Shown: positions 26,250 to 39,239 of the stretch, piece after piece
Layout of the letters: each line of letters begins with the position of its first letter
Numbering within the stretch: the stretch's first letter is position 1
Made by a program: the position numbers and the translations under genes
Assembly (NCBI RefSeq): GCF_050624435.1
Contig: NW_027459183.1
Span: forward strand, 37,357 to 101,356
Length of the DNA: 64,000 bases
Source: Tenrec ecaudatus
Taxonomy: Eukaryota; Chordata; Mammalia; Afrosoricida; Tenrecidae
Direction of reading: 5' to 3'
Notes under the pieces: generated by a model
The model's database searches: none
What the model was told of the DNA's origin: nothing
The model's input: only the letters and a program-made list of their open reading frames with translations

Positions 26250-27551
26250 GCAGTTGGACTATGTACGTTTCCTAGCGGGTACTTGGACTAGATAGGTTCC
26301 CTAGCGGGTACTTGGTCTATCTAGGTTAACTAGCGGGCACTTGGACTATGTACGTTTCCTAGCGGGTACTTGGACTAGATAGGTTCCCTAGCGGGTACTT
26401 GGTCTATCTAGGTTAACTAGCGGTCACTTGGACTATCTAGGTTAACTAGCGAGCACCTGACTATCTAGGTTAACTAGCGGGCATTTGGACTATTAGGGCC
26501 CCTAGCGGGCATTTGGACTATATTGGTTACCTAGCGGGCACTTGGACTATGTAGGTTAACGAACGGGCACTTGGAATATGCAGGTAACCTAGCGGGCACT
26601 TGGACTGTCTAGGTTCCCTATCGGGCACTTGGACTATGTAGGTTAACTAGCGGGCATTTGGACTATGTAGGTTCCCTAGCGGGCACTTGGATTATATAGG
26701 TTCCCTATCGGGCACTTGGACTATGTAGGTTAACTAGCGGGCATTTGGACTATGTAGGTTACCTAGCGGGCACTTGTACTATGTAGGTTGCCCATCGGGC
26801 ACTTGGAGTATGTAGGTTAACTAGGGGACACTAGGACAATGTAGGTTACCTAGCGGACCCTTGGACTATCTAGGTTACTTAGGGGGAACCTGGACTATGT
26901 AGGTTAACTAGTGGGCACTTGGACTATCTAGGTTCCCTAGCGGGCACTTGGACTATGAATGTTCCCTACGGACACTTGAACTATGTAAGATAACTACCGG
27001 GCACTTGGACTATGTATGTTAACTAGCGGGCCCTTGGACTACTTAGGTTAACTAGCGGACACTTGCACTATGTACGTTACCTAGCGGGCACTTGGACTAT
27101 CTAGGTTACCTAACGGGCACTTGGACTATGTAGGTTCCCTAGCGGGCACTTGGATTATATAGGTTCCCTATCGGGCACTTGGACTATGTAGGTTAACTAG
27201 CGGGCATTTGGACTATGTAGGTTACCTAGCGGGCACTTGTACTATGTAGGTTGCCCATCGGGCACTTGGAGAATGTAGGTTAACTAGGGGACACTAGGAC
27301 AATGTAGGTTACCTAGCGGACCCTTGGACTATCTAGGTTACTTAGGGGGAACCTGGACTATGTAGGTTAACTAGTGGGCACTTGGACTATCTAGGTTACC
27401 TAGCAGGCACTTGGACTATGTAGGTTAACTAGCGGGCACTTGGACTATCTACGTTACCTAGCGGGCACTTGGACTATGTACGTTCCCTAGCGGGCACTTG
27501 GACTATCTACGTTACCTAGTGGGCACTTGGACTATGTACATTACCTAGCGG
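26250..27551 (+). repeat. 1,302-bp HOR part (B), copy 2
   Basis: Lies between GCAG markers at 26250 and 27552. It carries the internal duplication marked by GCCCATC at 26790 and 27253, 463 bases apart, one monomer longer than in the first B copy. Its opening also has the 87-base GTACGTTTCC doublet (26267 and 26354), so it starts with the same monomers as part A. Confidence 0.85.
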
Positions 27552-29777
27552 GCAGTTGGACTATGTACGTTTCCTAGCGGGTACTTGGACTAGATAGGTT
27601 CCCTAGCGGGTACTTGGTCTATCTAGGTTAACTAGCGGGCACTTGGACTATGTACGTTTCCTAGCGGGTACTTGGACTAGATAGGTTCCCTAGCGGGTAC
27701 TTGGTCTATCTAGGTTAACTAGCGGGCACTTGGAATATCTAGGTTAACTAGCGAGCACCTGACTATCTAGGTTAACTAGCGGGCATTTGGACTATTAGGG
27801 CCCCTAGCGGGCATTTGGACTATATTGGTTACCTAGCGGGCACTTGGACTATGTAGGTTAACGAACGGGCACTTGGAATATGCAGGTAACCTAGCGGGCA
27901 CTTGGACTGTCTAGGTTCCCTATCGGGCACTTGGACTATGTAGGTTAACTAGCGGGCATTTGGACTATGTAGGTTTACCAGCGGACACTTGGACGATATA
28001 GGTTAACTAGAGGGCACTTGGACTATCTAGGATAACTAGCGGGCACTTGGATGATCATTGTTAACTAGCGGGCACTTGGACAATCTAGGTTAGCTAACGG
28101 ACACATGTACTAAGTATGTACCCTAGTGGGCACTTGGACTATGTAGGTCAACTAGCGGGCCCTTGGACTATCTAGGTTAGCTAACTGGCACGTGGACTAT
28201 GTAGGTTAACTAGCGGACACTTGAACGATCTAGGTTAACTAGCGGGCTCTTGCGCTATGTAGGTTAACTAGCGGGCCCATTGACTATGTAGGTTAACTAG
28301 AGGGCACTTGGACGATCTAGGTTATCTAGCGGGCACTTGGACGATATAGGTTAACTATCGGGCACTTGGACGATCTAAGTTACCTAGGGGGAACTTTGAC
28401 TATGTAGGTTAACTAGTGGGCACATGGACTATCTAGGTTACCTAACAGGCACTTGGACTATGTAGGTTAACTAGCGGGCACTTGGACTATCTAGGTTACG
28501 TAGCGGGCACTTGGAATATGTACGCTCCCTAGCAGGCACTTGGACTATCTACCTTACCTAGCGGGCACTTGGACTATGTACGTTAACTAGCGGGCACTTG
28601 GACTATGTACATTTCCTAGCGGGTACTTGGACTATCTATGTTAACTAGCGGGCACTTGACTATGTAGGTTCCCTATGGGGCACGTGGACTAGGTAGGTTC
28701 CCTAGCGGGTACTTGGTCTATCTAGGTTAACTAGCGGGCACTTGGACTATCTAGGTTAACTAGTGAGCACTTGGACTATCTAGGATAACTAGCGGGCATG
28801 GGACTATGTAGGTTAACTACTGGGGACTTGGACTATCTAGGTTAACTATCGGGCCCTTGGACAATGTAGGTTAACTAGCGGGCCCTTGGACGATCTAGGT
28901 TAACTAGCGGGTATTTGGACTATGTAGGTTAACTAACGGGCCCTTGGACTATGTAGATTAACTAGAGGCACTTGGACTATCTACGTTAACTAGCGGGCCC
29001 TTGGACTATGTAGATTCCCAAGCGGGCACTTGGACTATGTAGATTAACAAGCAGCACTTGGACTATCTACATTAAACAGCGGGCCTTTGGACTATGTAGA
29101 TTCCCTAGCGGGCACTTGGACTACATAGGTTCCCTAGCTTGCACTTGGACTATGTAGGTTCCCTAGCGGGCACTTGGACTATGAATGTTCCCTATGGACA
29201 CTTGAACTATGTAAGTTAACTACCGGGCACTTGGACTATGTATGTTAACTAGCGGGCCCTTTGACTACTTAGGTTAACTAGTGGACACTTGCACTATGTA
29301 GGTTACCTAGCGGGCACTTGGACTATCTAGGTTACCTAAGGGGCACTTGGACTATGTAGGTTCCCTAGCGGGCACTTGAATTATATAGGTTCCCTATCGG
29401 GCACTAGGACTATGTAGGTTAACTAGCGGGCATTTGGACTATGTAGGTTACCTAGCGGGCACTTGTACTATGTTGGTTGCCTATCGGGCACTTGGAGAAT
29501 GTAGGTTAACTAGGGGACACTAGGACAATGTAGGTTACCTAGCGGACCCTTGGACTATCTAGGTTACTTAGGGGGAACCTGGACTATGTAGGTTAACTAG
29601 TGGGCACTTGGACTATATAGGTTACCTAGCAGGCACTTGGACTATGTAGGTTAACTAGCGGGCACTTGGACTATCTACGTTACCTAGCGGGCACTTGGAC
29701 TATGTACGTTCCCTAGCGGGCACTTGGACTATCTACGTTACCTAGTGGGCACTTGGACTATGTACATTACCTAGCGG
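27552..29777 (+). repeat. 2,226-bp HOR part (A), copy 2
   Basis: Exactly 3,528 bases after copy 1 at several markers (24255 to 27783; ACTAAGTATG 24581 to 28109; TATGGGG 25149 to 28677). Only scattered single-base differences were noticed. Confidence 0.85.
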
Positions 29778-31989
29778 GCAGTTGGACTATGTACGTTTCC
29801 TAGCGGGTACTTGGACTAGATAGGTTCCCTAGCGGGTACTTGGTCTATCTAGGTTAACTAGCGGGCACTTGGACTATGTACGTTTCCTAGCGGGTACTTG
29901 GACTAGATAGGTTCCCTAGCGGGTACTTGGTCTATCTAGGTTAACTAGCGGGCACTTGGACTATCTAGGTTAACTAGCGAGCACCTGACTATCTAGGTTA
30001 ACTAGCGGGCATTTGGACTATTAGGGCCCCTAGCGGGCATTTGGACTATATTGGTTACCTAGCGGGCACTTGGACTATGTAGGTTAACGAACGGGCACTT
30101 GGAATATGCAGGTAACCTAGCGGGCACTTGGACTGTCTAGGTTCCCTATCGGGCACTTGGACTATGTAGGTTAACTAGCGGGCATTTGGACTATGTAGGT
30201 TTACCAGCGGACACTTGGACGACATAGGTTAACTAGAGGGCACTTGGACTATCTAGGATAACTAGCGGGCACTTGGATGATCATTGTTAACTAGCGGGCA
30301 CTTGGACTATCTAGGTTAGCTAACGGACACATGTACTAAGTATGTACCCTAGTGGGCACTTGGACTATGTAGGTCAACTAGCGGGCCCTTGGACTATCTA
30401 GGTTAGCTAACTGGCACGTGGACTATGTAGGTTAACTAGCGGACCCTTGAACGATCTAGGTTAACTAGCGGGCTCTTGCGCTATGTAGGTTAACTAGCGG
30501 GCCCATTGACTATGTAGGTTAACTAGAGGGCACTTGGACGATCTAGGTTATCTAGCGGGCACTTGGACGATATAGGTTAACTATCGGGCACTTGTACGAT
30601 CTAGGTTACCTAGGGGGAACTTTGACTATGTAGGTTAACTAGTGGGCACATGGACTATCTAGGTTACCTAACAGGCACTTGGACTATGTAGGTTAACTAG
30701 CGGGCACTTGGACTATCTAGGTTACGTAGCGGGCACTTGGACTATGTACGCTCCCTAGCAGGCACTTGGACTATCTACCTTACCTAGCAGGCACTTGGAC
30801 TATGTACGTTAACTAGCGGGCACTTGGACTATGTACATTTCCTAGCGGGTACTTGGACTATCTATGTTAACTAGCGGGCACTTGCACTATGTAGGTTCCC
30901 TATGGGGCACGGGGACTAGGTAGGTTCCCTAGCGGGTACTTGGTCTATCTAGGTTAACTAGCGGGCACTTGGACTATCGAGGTGAACTAGTGAGCACTTG
31001 GACTATCTAGGATAACTAGCGGGCATGGGACTATGTAGGTTAACTACCGGGCACTTGGACTATCTAGGTTAACTAGCGGGCCCTTGGACGATGTAGGTTA
31101 ACTAGCGGGCCCTTGGACGATCTAGGTTAACTAGCGGGTATTTGGACTATGTAGGTTAACTAACGGGCCCTTGGACTATGTAGATTAACTAGAGGCACTT
31201 GGACTATCTACGTTAACTAGCGGGCCCTTGGACTATGTAGATTCCCAAGCGGGCACTTGGACTATGTAGATTAACAAGCAGCACTTGGACTATCTACATT
31301 AAACAGCGGGCCTTTGGACTATGTAGATTCCCTAGCGGGCACTTGGACTACATAGGTTCCCTAGCTTGCACTTGGACTATGTAGGTTCCCTAGCGGGCAC
31401 TTGGACTATGAATGTTCCCTATGGACACTTGAACTATGTAAGTTAACTACCGGGCACTTGGACTATGTATGTTAACTAGCGGGCCCTTGGACTACTTAGG
31501 TTAACTAGTGGACACTTGCACTATGTAGGTTACCTAGCGGGCACTTGGACTATCTAGGTTACCTAACGGGCACTTGGACTATGTAGGTTCCCTAGCGGGC
31601 ACTTGGATTATATAGGTTCCCTATCGGGCACTAGGACTATGTAGGTTAACTAGCGGGCATTTGGACTATGTAGGTTACCTAGCGGGCACTTGTACTATGT
31701 TGGTTGCCTATCGGGCACTTGGAGAATGTAGGTTAACTAGGGGACACTAGGACAATGTAGGTTACCTAGCGGACCCTTGGACTATCTAGGTTACTTAGGG
31801 GGAACCTGGACTATGAAGGTTAACTAGTGGGCACTTGGACTATCTAGGTTACCTAGCAGGCACTTGGACTATGTAGGTTAACTAGCGGGAACTTGGACTA
31901 TCTAGGTTACCTAGCGGGCACTTAGACTATGTAGTTCCCTAGCGGGCACTTGGACTATCTACATTACCTAGCGGGCACTTGGACTATGT
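29778..31989 (+). repeat. 2,226-bp HOR part (A), copy 3, diverged tail
   Basis: Follows copy 2 directly, with no B part between (ACTAAGTATG 28109 to 30335 is 2,226 bases). The last few hundred bases depart from the pattern: from about 31890 GGGAACTTGG, TTAGACTATGTAGTTCCC and CTACATTACC appear, and the expected GGGCAGTTGG monomer is missing near 31995. The right end is approximate. Confidence 0.75.
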
Positions 31990-34680
31990 ACGTTACCTAG
32001 TGGGTACTTGGACTAGATAGGTTCCCTAGCGGGTACTTGGTCTATCTAAGTTAACTAGCGGGCACTTGGACTATCTAGGTTAACTAGCGAGCACTTGGAC
32101 TATCTAGGTTAACTAGCGGGCATTTGGACTATTAGGGACCCTAGTGGGCATTTGGACTATATTGGTTACCTAGCGGGCACTTGGACTATGTAGGTTAACG
32201 AACGGGCACTTGGAATATGCAGGTAACCTAGCGGGCACATGGACTGTCTAGGTTCCTTATCGGGCACTTGGACTATGTAGGTTAACTAGCGGGCATTTGG
32301 ACTATGTAGGTTTACTAGAGGGCACTTGGACGATCTAGGTTAACTAGAGGGCACTTGGATTATCTAGGTTAACTAGCGGGCACTTGGATGATCATTGTTA
32401 ACTAGCGGGCACTTGGACTATCTAGGTTAGCTAACGGGCACATGGACTAAGTACGTCCCCTAGTGGGCCCTTGGACTATGTAGGTCAACTAGGGGCCCTT
32501 GGACTATCTCGGTTAGCTAACTGGGACGTGGACTATGTAGGTTAACTAGCGGACACTTGCACGATCTAGGTTAACTAGCGGGCTCTTGCACTATGTAGGT
32601 TAACTAGTGGGCCCATTGACTACTTAGGTTAACTAGCGGGCACTAGGACGATCTAGGTTACCTAGGTGGAACTTTGACTATGTAGGTTAACTAGTGGGCA
32701 TTTAAACTATCTAGGTTACCTTGCAGGCACTTGGACTATGTAGGTTAACTAGCGGGCACTTGGACTATCTAGGTTACGTAGCGGGCACTTGGAATATGGA
32801 CGTTCCCTAGAGGGCACTTGGACTATCTATCTTACCTAGCGGGCACTTGGACTATGTACGTTAACTAGCGGGCTCTTGGACTATGTACGTTTACTAGCGG
32901 GTACTTGGACTATCTATGTTAACTAGCGGGCACTTGGACTATGTAGGTTCCCTATGGGGCACTTGGACTAGGTAGGTTCCCTAGCGGGCACTTGGTCTAT
33001 CTAGGTTTACTAGCGAGCACTTGGACTATCTAGGTTAACTAGTGAGCACTTGGATTATCTAGGATAACTAGCGGGCATTTGGTCTATGTAGGTAACCTAG
33101 TGGTCACTTGAACTGTTTAGGTTACCTAGCGGGCACTTGGACTATCTAGGTTAACTAGCGGGCCCTTGGACGATGTAGGTTAACTAGCGGGCCCTTGGAC
33201 GATCTAGGTTAACTAGCGGGTATTTGGACTATGTAGGTTAAGTAACGGGCCCTTGGACTATGTAGATTAACTAGGGGCACTTGGACTATCTACGTTAACT
33301 AGCGGGCCCTTGGACTATGTAGATTCCCTAGCGGGCACTTGGACTATGTATGTTCCAGAGCGGGCACTTGGACAATGTAGGTTCCCTAGCAGGCACATGG
33401 ACTATGTAAGTTCCCTAGCGGGCACTTGGACTATATAGGTTAACTAGCAGACACTTGGACGATCTAGGTTAACTAGCGTTACTTGGACTATGTAGGTTAA
33501 CTAGCAGGCCCTTGGACTATGTAGATTAAATAGCAGCACTTGGACTATCTACATTAACCAGCGGGCCCTTGGACTATGTAGATTCCCTAGCAGGCACTTG
33601 GACTACGTAGGTTCCCTAGCGGGCACTTGGACTATGAATGTTCCCAACGGACACTTGAACTATGTAAGTTAACTAGCGGGCCCTTGGACTACTTATGTTA
33701 ACTAGCAGATACTTGCACTATGTAGGTTACCTAGCGGACACTTGGACTATCTAGGTTACCTAACGGGCACTAGGACTATGTAAGTTCCCTAGCGGGCACT
33801 TGGATTATATAGGTTCCCTATTGGGCACTTGGACTATGTAGGTTAATTAGTGGGCACTTGGACTATCTAGGTTACCTAGCAGGCACTTGGACTATGTAGG
33901 TTAACTTGCGGGCACTTGGACTATCTAGGTTACGTAGCGGGCACTTGGACTATGTACGTTCCCTAGTGGGCACTTGGACTATCTACCTTACCTAGCGGGC
34001 ACTTGGACTATGTACGTTAACTAGCGGGCACTTGGACTATGTACGTTTCCTAGCGGGTACTTGGACTAACTATGTTAACTAGCGGGCACTTGGACTATGT
34101 AGGTTCCCTATGGGGCACTTGGACTAGGTAGTTTCCCTAGCGGGCACTTGGTCTATCTAGGTTAACTAGCGGGCACTTGGACTATCTAGGTTAACTAGTG
34201 AGCACTTGGACTATCTAGGATAACTAGCGGGCACTTGGACTATGTAGGTAAACTAGTGGTCACTTGAACTGTCTAGGTTACCTAGCGGGCACTTGGACTA
34301 TCTAGGTTAACTAGCGGGCCCTTGGACGATGTAGGTTAACTAGCGGGCCCTTGGACGATCTAGGTTAACTAGCAGGTATTTGGACTATGTAGGTTAAGTA
34401 ACGGGCCCTTGGACTATGTAGATTAACTAGCGGCACTTGGACTATCTACGTTAACTAGCGGGCCCTTGGACTATGTAGACTCCCTAGCGGGGCACTTGGA
34501 CTTTGTATGTTCCAGAGCGGGCACTTGGACAATGTAGGTTCCCTACCAGGCACATGGACTATGTAGGTTCCCTAGCGGGCACTTGGACTATGTAGGTTAA
34601 CTAGCAGACACTTGGACGATCTAGGTTAACTAGCGGGTACTTGGACTATGTAGGTTAACTAGCAGGCCCTTGGACTATGT
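31990..34680 (+). repeat. Family II block E1 (ancestor-like order)
   Basis: Contains, in order, ATTAGGGACCC near 32130, GGATGATCATTG at 32386, GGGCATTTAAACTAT near 32697, TATGGGGCAC with GGGG at 32956, ATGAATGTTCCCAACGG near 33637 and a second GGGG marker at 34112 (1,156 bases on). Parts of it recur at 37.7-39.2, 39.9-42.4 and 42.5-44.7 kb at shifts of 5,605, 7,804 and 10,090 bases. Confidence 0.75.
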
Positions 34681-37040
34681 AGATTAAATAGCAGCACTTG
34701 GACTATCTACATTAACCAGCGGGCCCTTGGACTATGTAGATTCCCTAGCGGGCACTTGGACTAAGTAGGTTCCCTAGCGTGCACTTGGACTATGAATGTT
34801 CCCTACGGACACTTGAACGATGTAAGTTAACTAGCGGGCCCTTGGACTACTTATGTTAACTAGCGGACACTTGCACTAGGTTACCTAGCGGACACTTAGA
34901 CTATCTAGGTTACCTAACGGGCACTTGGACTATGTAAGTTCCCTAGCGGGCACTTGGATTATATAAGTTCCCTATTGGGCACTTGGACTATGTAGGTTAA
35001 CTAGTGAGCACCTGGACTATCTAGGATAACTAGCGGGCACTTGAACTATGTAGGTAAACTAGTGGTCACTTGAACTGTCTAGGTTACCTAGCGGGCACTT
35101 GGACTATCTAGGTTAACTAGCGGGCCCTTGGACGATGTAGGTTAACTAGCGGGCCCTTGGACGATCTAGGTTAACTAGCGGGTATTTGGACTATGTAGGT
35201 TAAGTAACGGGCCCTTGGACTATGTAGATTAACTAGCGGCACTTGGACTATCTACGTTAACTAGCGGGTCCTTGGACTATGTAGATTCCCTAGCGGGCAC
35301 TTGGACTATGTATGTTCCAGAGCGGGCACTTGGACAATGTAGGTTCCCTAGCAGGCACTTGGACTATGTAGGTTCCCTAGCGGGCACTTGGACTATGTAG
35401 GTTAACTAGCAGACACTTGGACTATCTAGGTTACCTAACGGGCACTTGGACTATGTAAGTTCCCTAGCGGGCACTTGGATTATATAGGTTCCCTATTGGG
35501 CACTTGGACTATGTAGGTTAATTAGTGGGCACTTGGACTATCTAGGTTACCTAGCAGGCACTTGGACTATCTAGGTTACGTAGCGGGCACTTGGACTATG
35601 TACGTTCCCTAGTGGGCACTTGGACTATCTACCTTACCTAGCGGGCACTTGGACTATGTACGTTAACTAGCGGGCACTTGGACTATGTACGTTTCCTAGC
35701 GGGTACTTGGACTACCTATGTTAACTAGCGGGCACTTGGACTATGTAGGTTCCCTATGGGGCACTTGGACTAGGTAGGTTCCCTAGCGGGCACTTGGTCT
35801 ATCTAGGTTAACTAGCGGGCACTTGGACTATCTAGGTTAACTAGTGAGCACTTGGACTATCTAGGATAACTAGTGGGCACTTGGACTATGTAGGTAAACT
35901 AGTCGTCACTTGAACTGTCTAGGTTACCTAGCAGGCACTTGGACTATCTAGGTTAACTAGCGGACCCTTGGACGATGTAGGTTAACTAGCGGGTATTTGG
36001 ACTATGTAGGTTAAGTAATGGGCCCTTGGACTATGTAGATTAACTAGCGGCACTTGGACTATCTACGTTAACTAGTGGGCCCTTGGACTATGTAGACTCC
36101 CTAGCGGGCACTTGGACTTTGTATGTTCCAGAGCGGGCACTTGGACAATGTAGGTTCCCTAGCAGGCACATGGACTATGTAGGTTCCCTAGCGGGCACTT
36201 GGACTATGTAGGTTAACTAGCAGACACTTGGACGATCTAGGTTAACTAGCGGGTACTTGGACTATGTAGGTTAACTAGCAGGCCCTTGGACTATGTAGAT
36301 TAAATCGCAGCACTTGGACTATCTACATTAACCAGCGGGCCCTTGGACTATGTAGATTCCCTAGCGGGCACTTGGACTACGTAGGTTCCCTAGCGAGCAC
36401 TTGGACTATGAATGTTCCCTACGGACACTTGAACTATGTAAGTTAACTAGCGGGCCCTTGGACTACTTATGTTAACTAGCGGACACTTGCACTAGGTTAC
36501 CTAGCGGACACTTGGACTATCTAGGTTACCTAACGGGCACTTGGACTATGTAAGTTCCCTAGCGGTCACTTGGATTATATAAGTTCCCTATTGGGCACTT
36601 GGACTATGTAGGTTAAATAGTGGGCACTTGGATTATGTAAGTTCCCTAGCGGGCACTTGGATTGTATAAGTTCCCTATTGGGCACTTGGACTATGTAGGA
36701 TAAATAGTGGGCACTTGGACTATCTAGGTTAACTAGTGAGCACTTGGACTATCTAGGATAACTAGCGGGCACTTGGACTATGTAGGTAAACTAGTGGTCA
36801 CTTGAACTGTCTAGGTTACCTAGCGGGCACTTGGACTATCTAGGTTAACTAGCGGGCCCTTGGACGATGTAGGTTAACTAGCGGGCCCTTGGACGATCTA
36901 GGTTAACTAGCGGGTATTTGGACTATGTAGGTTAAGTAATGGGCCCTTGGACTATATAGATTAACTAGCTGCACTTGGACTATCTACGTTAACTAGCGGG
37001 CCCTTGGACTATGTAGATTCCCTAGCGGGCACTTGGACTA
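34680..37040 (+). repeat. Family II block E2 with ~1.65-1.73 kb period
   Basis: GGGG markers at 34112, 35758 and 37490 give spacings of 1,646 and 1,732 bases. A three-monomer (87-base) local duplication marked by GTAAGTTCCC lies near 36551 and 36638, with the rare GGATTGTATAAG near 36659. The same duplication and rare word recur about 9,974 bases later, near 46635. Confidence 0.75.
36551..36724 (+). repeat. 87-bp (three-monomer) local duplication
   Basis: GTAAGTTCCC at 36549 recurs 87 bases on, followed in the second copy by the variants GGATTGTATAAG and GGATAAATAG. The same doublet with the same variants lies near 46512-46690. Confidence 0.75.
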
Positions 37041-39239
37041 TGTATGTTCCAGAGCGGGCACTTGGACAATGTAGGTTCCCTAGCAGGCACTTGGACTATG
37101 TAGGTTCCCTAGCGGGCACTTGGACTATGTAGGTTAACTAGCAGACACTTGGACTATCTAGGTTACCTAACGGGCACTTGGACTATGTAAGTTCCCTAGC
37201 GGACACTTGGATTATATAGGTTCCCTATTGGGCACTTGGACTATGTAGGTTAATTAGTGGGCACTTGGACTATCTAGGTTACCTAGCAGGCACTTGGACT
37301 ATCTAGGTTACGTAGCGGGCACTTGGACTATGTACGTTCCCTAGTGGGCACTTGGACTATCTACCTTACCTAGCGGGCACTTGGACTATGTACGTTAACT
37401 AGCGGGCACTTGGACTATGTACGTTTCCTAGCGGGTACTTGGACTATCTATGTTAACTAGCGGGCACTTGGACTATGTAGGTTCCCTATGGGGCACTTGG
37501 ACTAGGTAGGTTCCCTAGCGGGCACTTGGTCTATCTAGGTTAACTAGCGGGCACTTGGACTATGTAGGTTAACTAGTGAGCACTTGGACTATCTAGGATA
37601 ACTAGTGGGCACTTGGACTATGTAGGTAAACTAGTCGTCACTTGAACTGTCTAGGTTACCTAGCGGGAACTTGGACTATCTAGGTTAACTAGCGAGCACT
37701 TGGACTATCTAGGTTAACTAGCGGGCATTTGGACTATTAGGGACCCTAGTGGGCATTTGGACTATATTGGTTACCTAGCGGGCACTTGGACTATGTAGGT
37801 TAACGAACTTGTACTTGGAATATGCAGGTAACCTAGCGGGCACATGGACTGTCTAGGTTCCTTATCGGGCACTTGGACTATGTAGGTTAACTAGCGGGCA
37901 TTTGGACTATGTAGGTTTACTAGAGGGCACTTGGACGATCTAGGTTAACTAGAGGGCACTTGGATTATCTAGGTTAACTAGCGGGCACTTGGATGATCAT
38001 TGTTAACTAGCGGGCACTTGGACTATCTAGGTTAGCTAACGGGCACATGGACTAAGTACGTCCCCTAGTGGGCCCTTGGAATTTGTAGGTCAACTAGGGG
38101 CCCTTGGAATATCTCGGTTAGCTAACTGGCACGTGGACTATGTAGGTTAACTAGCGGACACTTGCACGATCTAGTTTAACTAGCGGGCTCTTGCACTATG
38201 TAGGTTAACTAGTGGGCCCATTGACTACTTAGGTTAACTAGCGGGCACTTGGACGATCTAGGTTACCTAGGTGGAACTTTGACTATGTAGGTTAACTAGT
38301 GGGCATTTAAACTATCTAGGTTACCTTGCAGGCACTTGGACTATGTAGGTTAACTAGCGGGCACTTGGACTATCTAGGTTACGTAGCGGGCACTTGGACT
38401 ATGGACGTTCCCTAGGGGGCACTTGGACTATCTATCTTACCTAGCGGGCACTTGGACTATGTACGTTAACTAGCGGGCTCTTGGACTATGTACGTTTACT
38501 AGCGGGTACTTGGACTATCTATGTTAACTAGCGGGCACTTGGACTATGTAGGTTCCCTATGGGGCACTTGGACTAGGTAGGTTCCCTAGCGGGCACTTGG
38601 TCTATCTAGGTTAACTAGCGAGCACTTGGACTATCTAGGTTAACTAGTGAGCACTTGGATTATCTAGGATAACTAGCGGGCATTTGGTCTATGTAGGTAA
38701 CCTAGTGGTCACTTGAACTGTTTAGGTTACCTAGCGGGCACTTGGACTATCTAGGTTAACTAGCGGGCCCTTGGACGATGTAGGTTAACTAGCGGGCCCT
38801 TGGACGATCTAGGTTAACTAGCGGGTTTTTGGACTATGTAGGTTAAGTAACGGGCCCTTGGACTATGTAGATTAACTAGGGGCACTTGGACTATCTACGT
38901 TAACTAGCGGGCCCTTGGACTATGTAGATTCCCTAGCGGGCACTTGGACTATGTATGTTCCAGAGCGGGCACTTGGACAATGTAGGTTCCCTAGCAGGCA
39001 CATGGACTATGTAGGTTCCCTAGCGGGCACTTGGACTATCTAGGTTAACTAGCAGACACTTGGACGATCTAGGTTAACTAGCGTTACTTGGACTATGTAG
39101 GTTATCTAGCAGGCCCTTGGACTATGTAGATTAAATAGCAGCACTTGGACAATCTACATTAACCAGCGGGCCCTTGGACTATGTAGATTCCCTAGCAGGC
39201 ACTTGGACTACGTAGGTTCCCTAGCGGGCACTTGGACTA
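37041..39239 (+). repeat. 2,199-bp HOR, copy 1
   Basis: Pairs with 39240-41438 at an exact shift of 2,199 bases (GCATTT at 37725 and 39924; GGATGATCAT at 37991 and 40190; TTTAAACTAT at 38306 and 40505; GGGG at 38561 and 40760). It joins the end of block E2 to an E1-like segment. Few differences were seen, for example GAACTTGTAC near 37806 against GAACGTGTAC near 40005. Confidence 0.85.
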
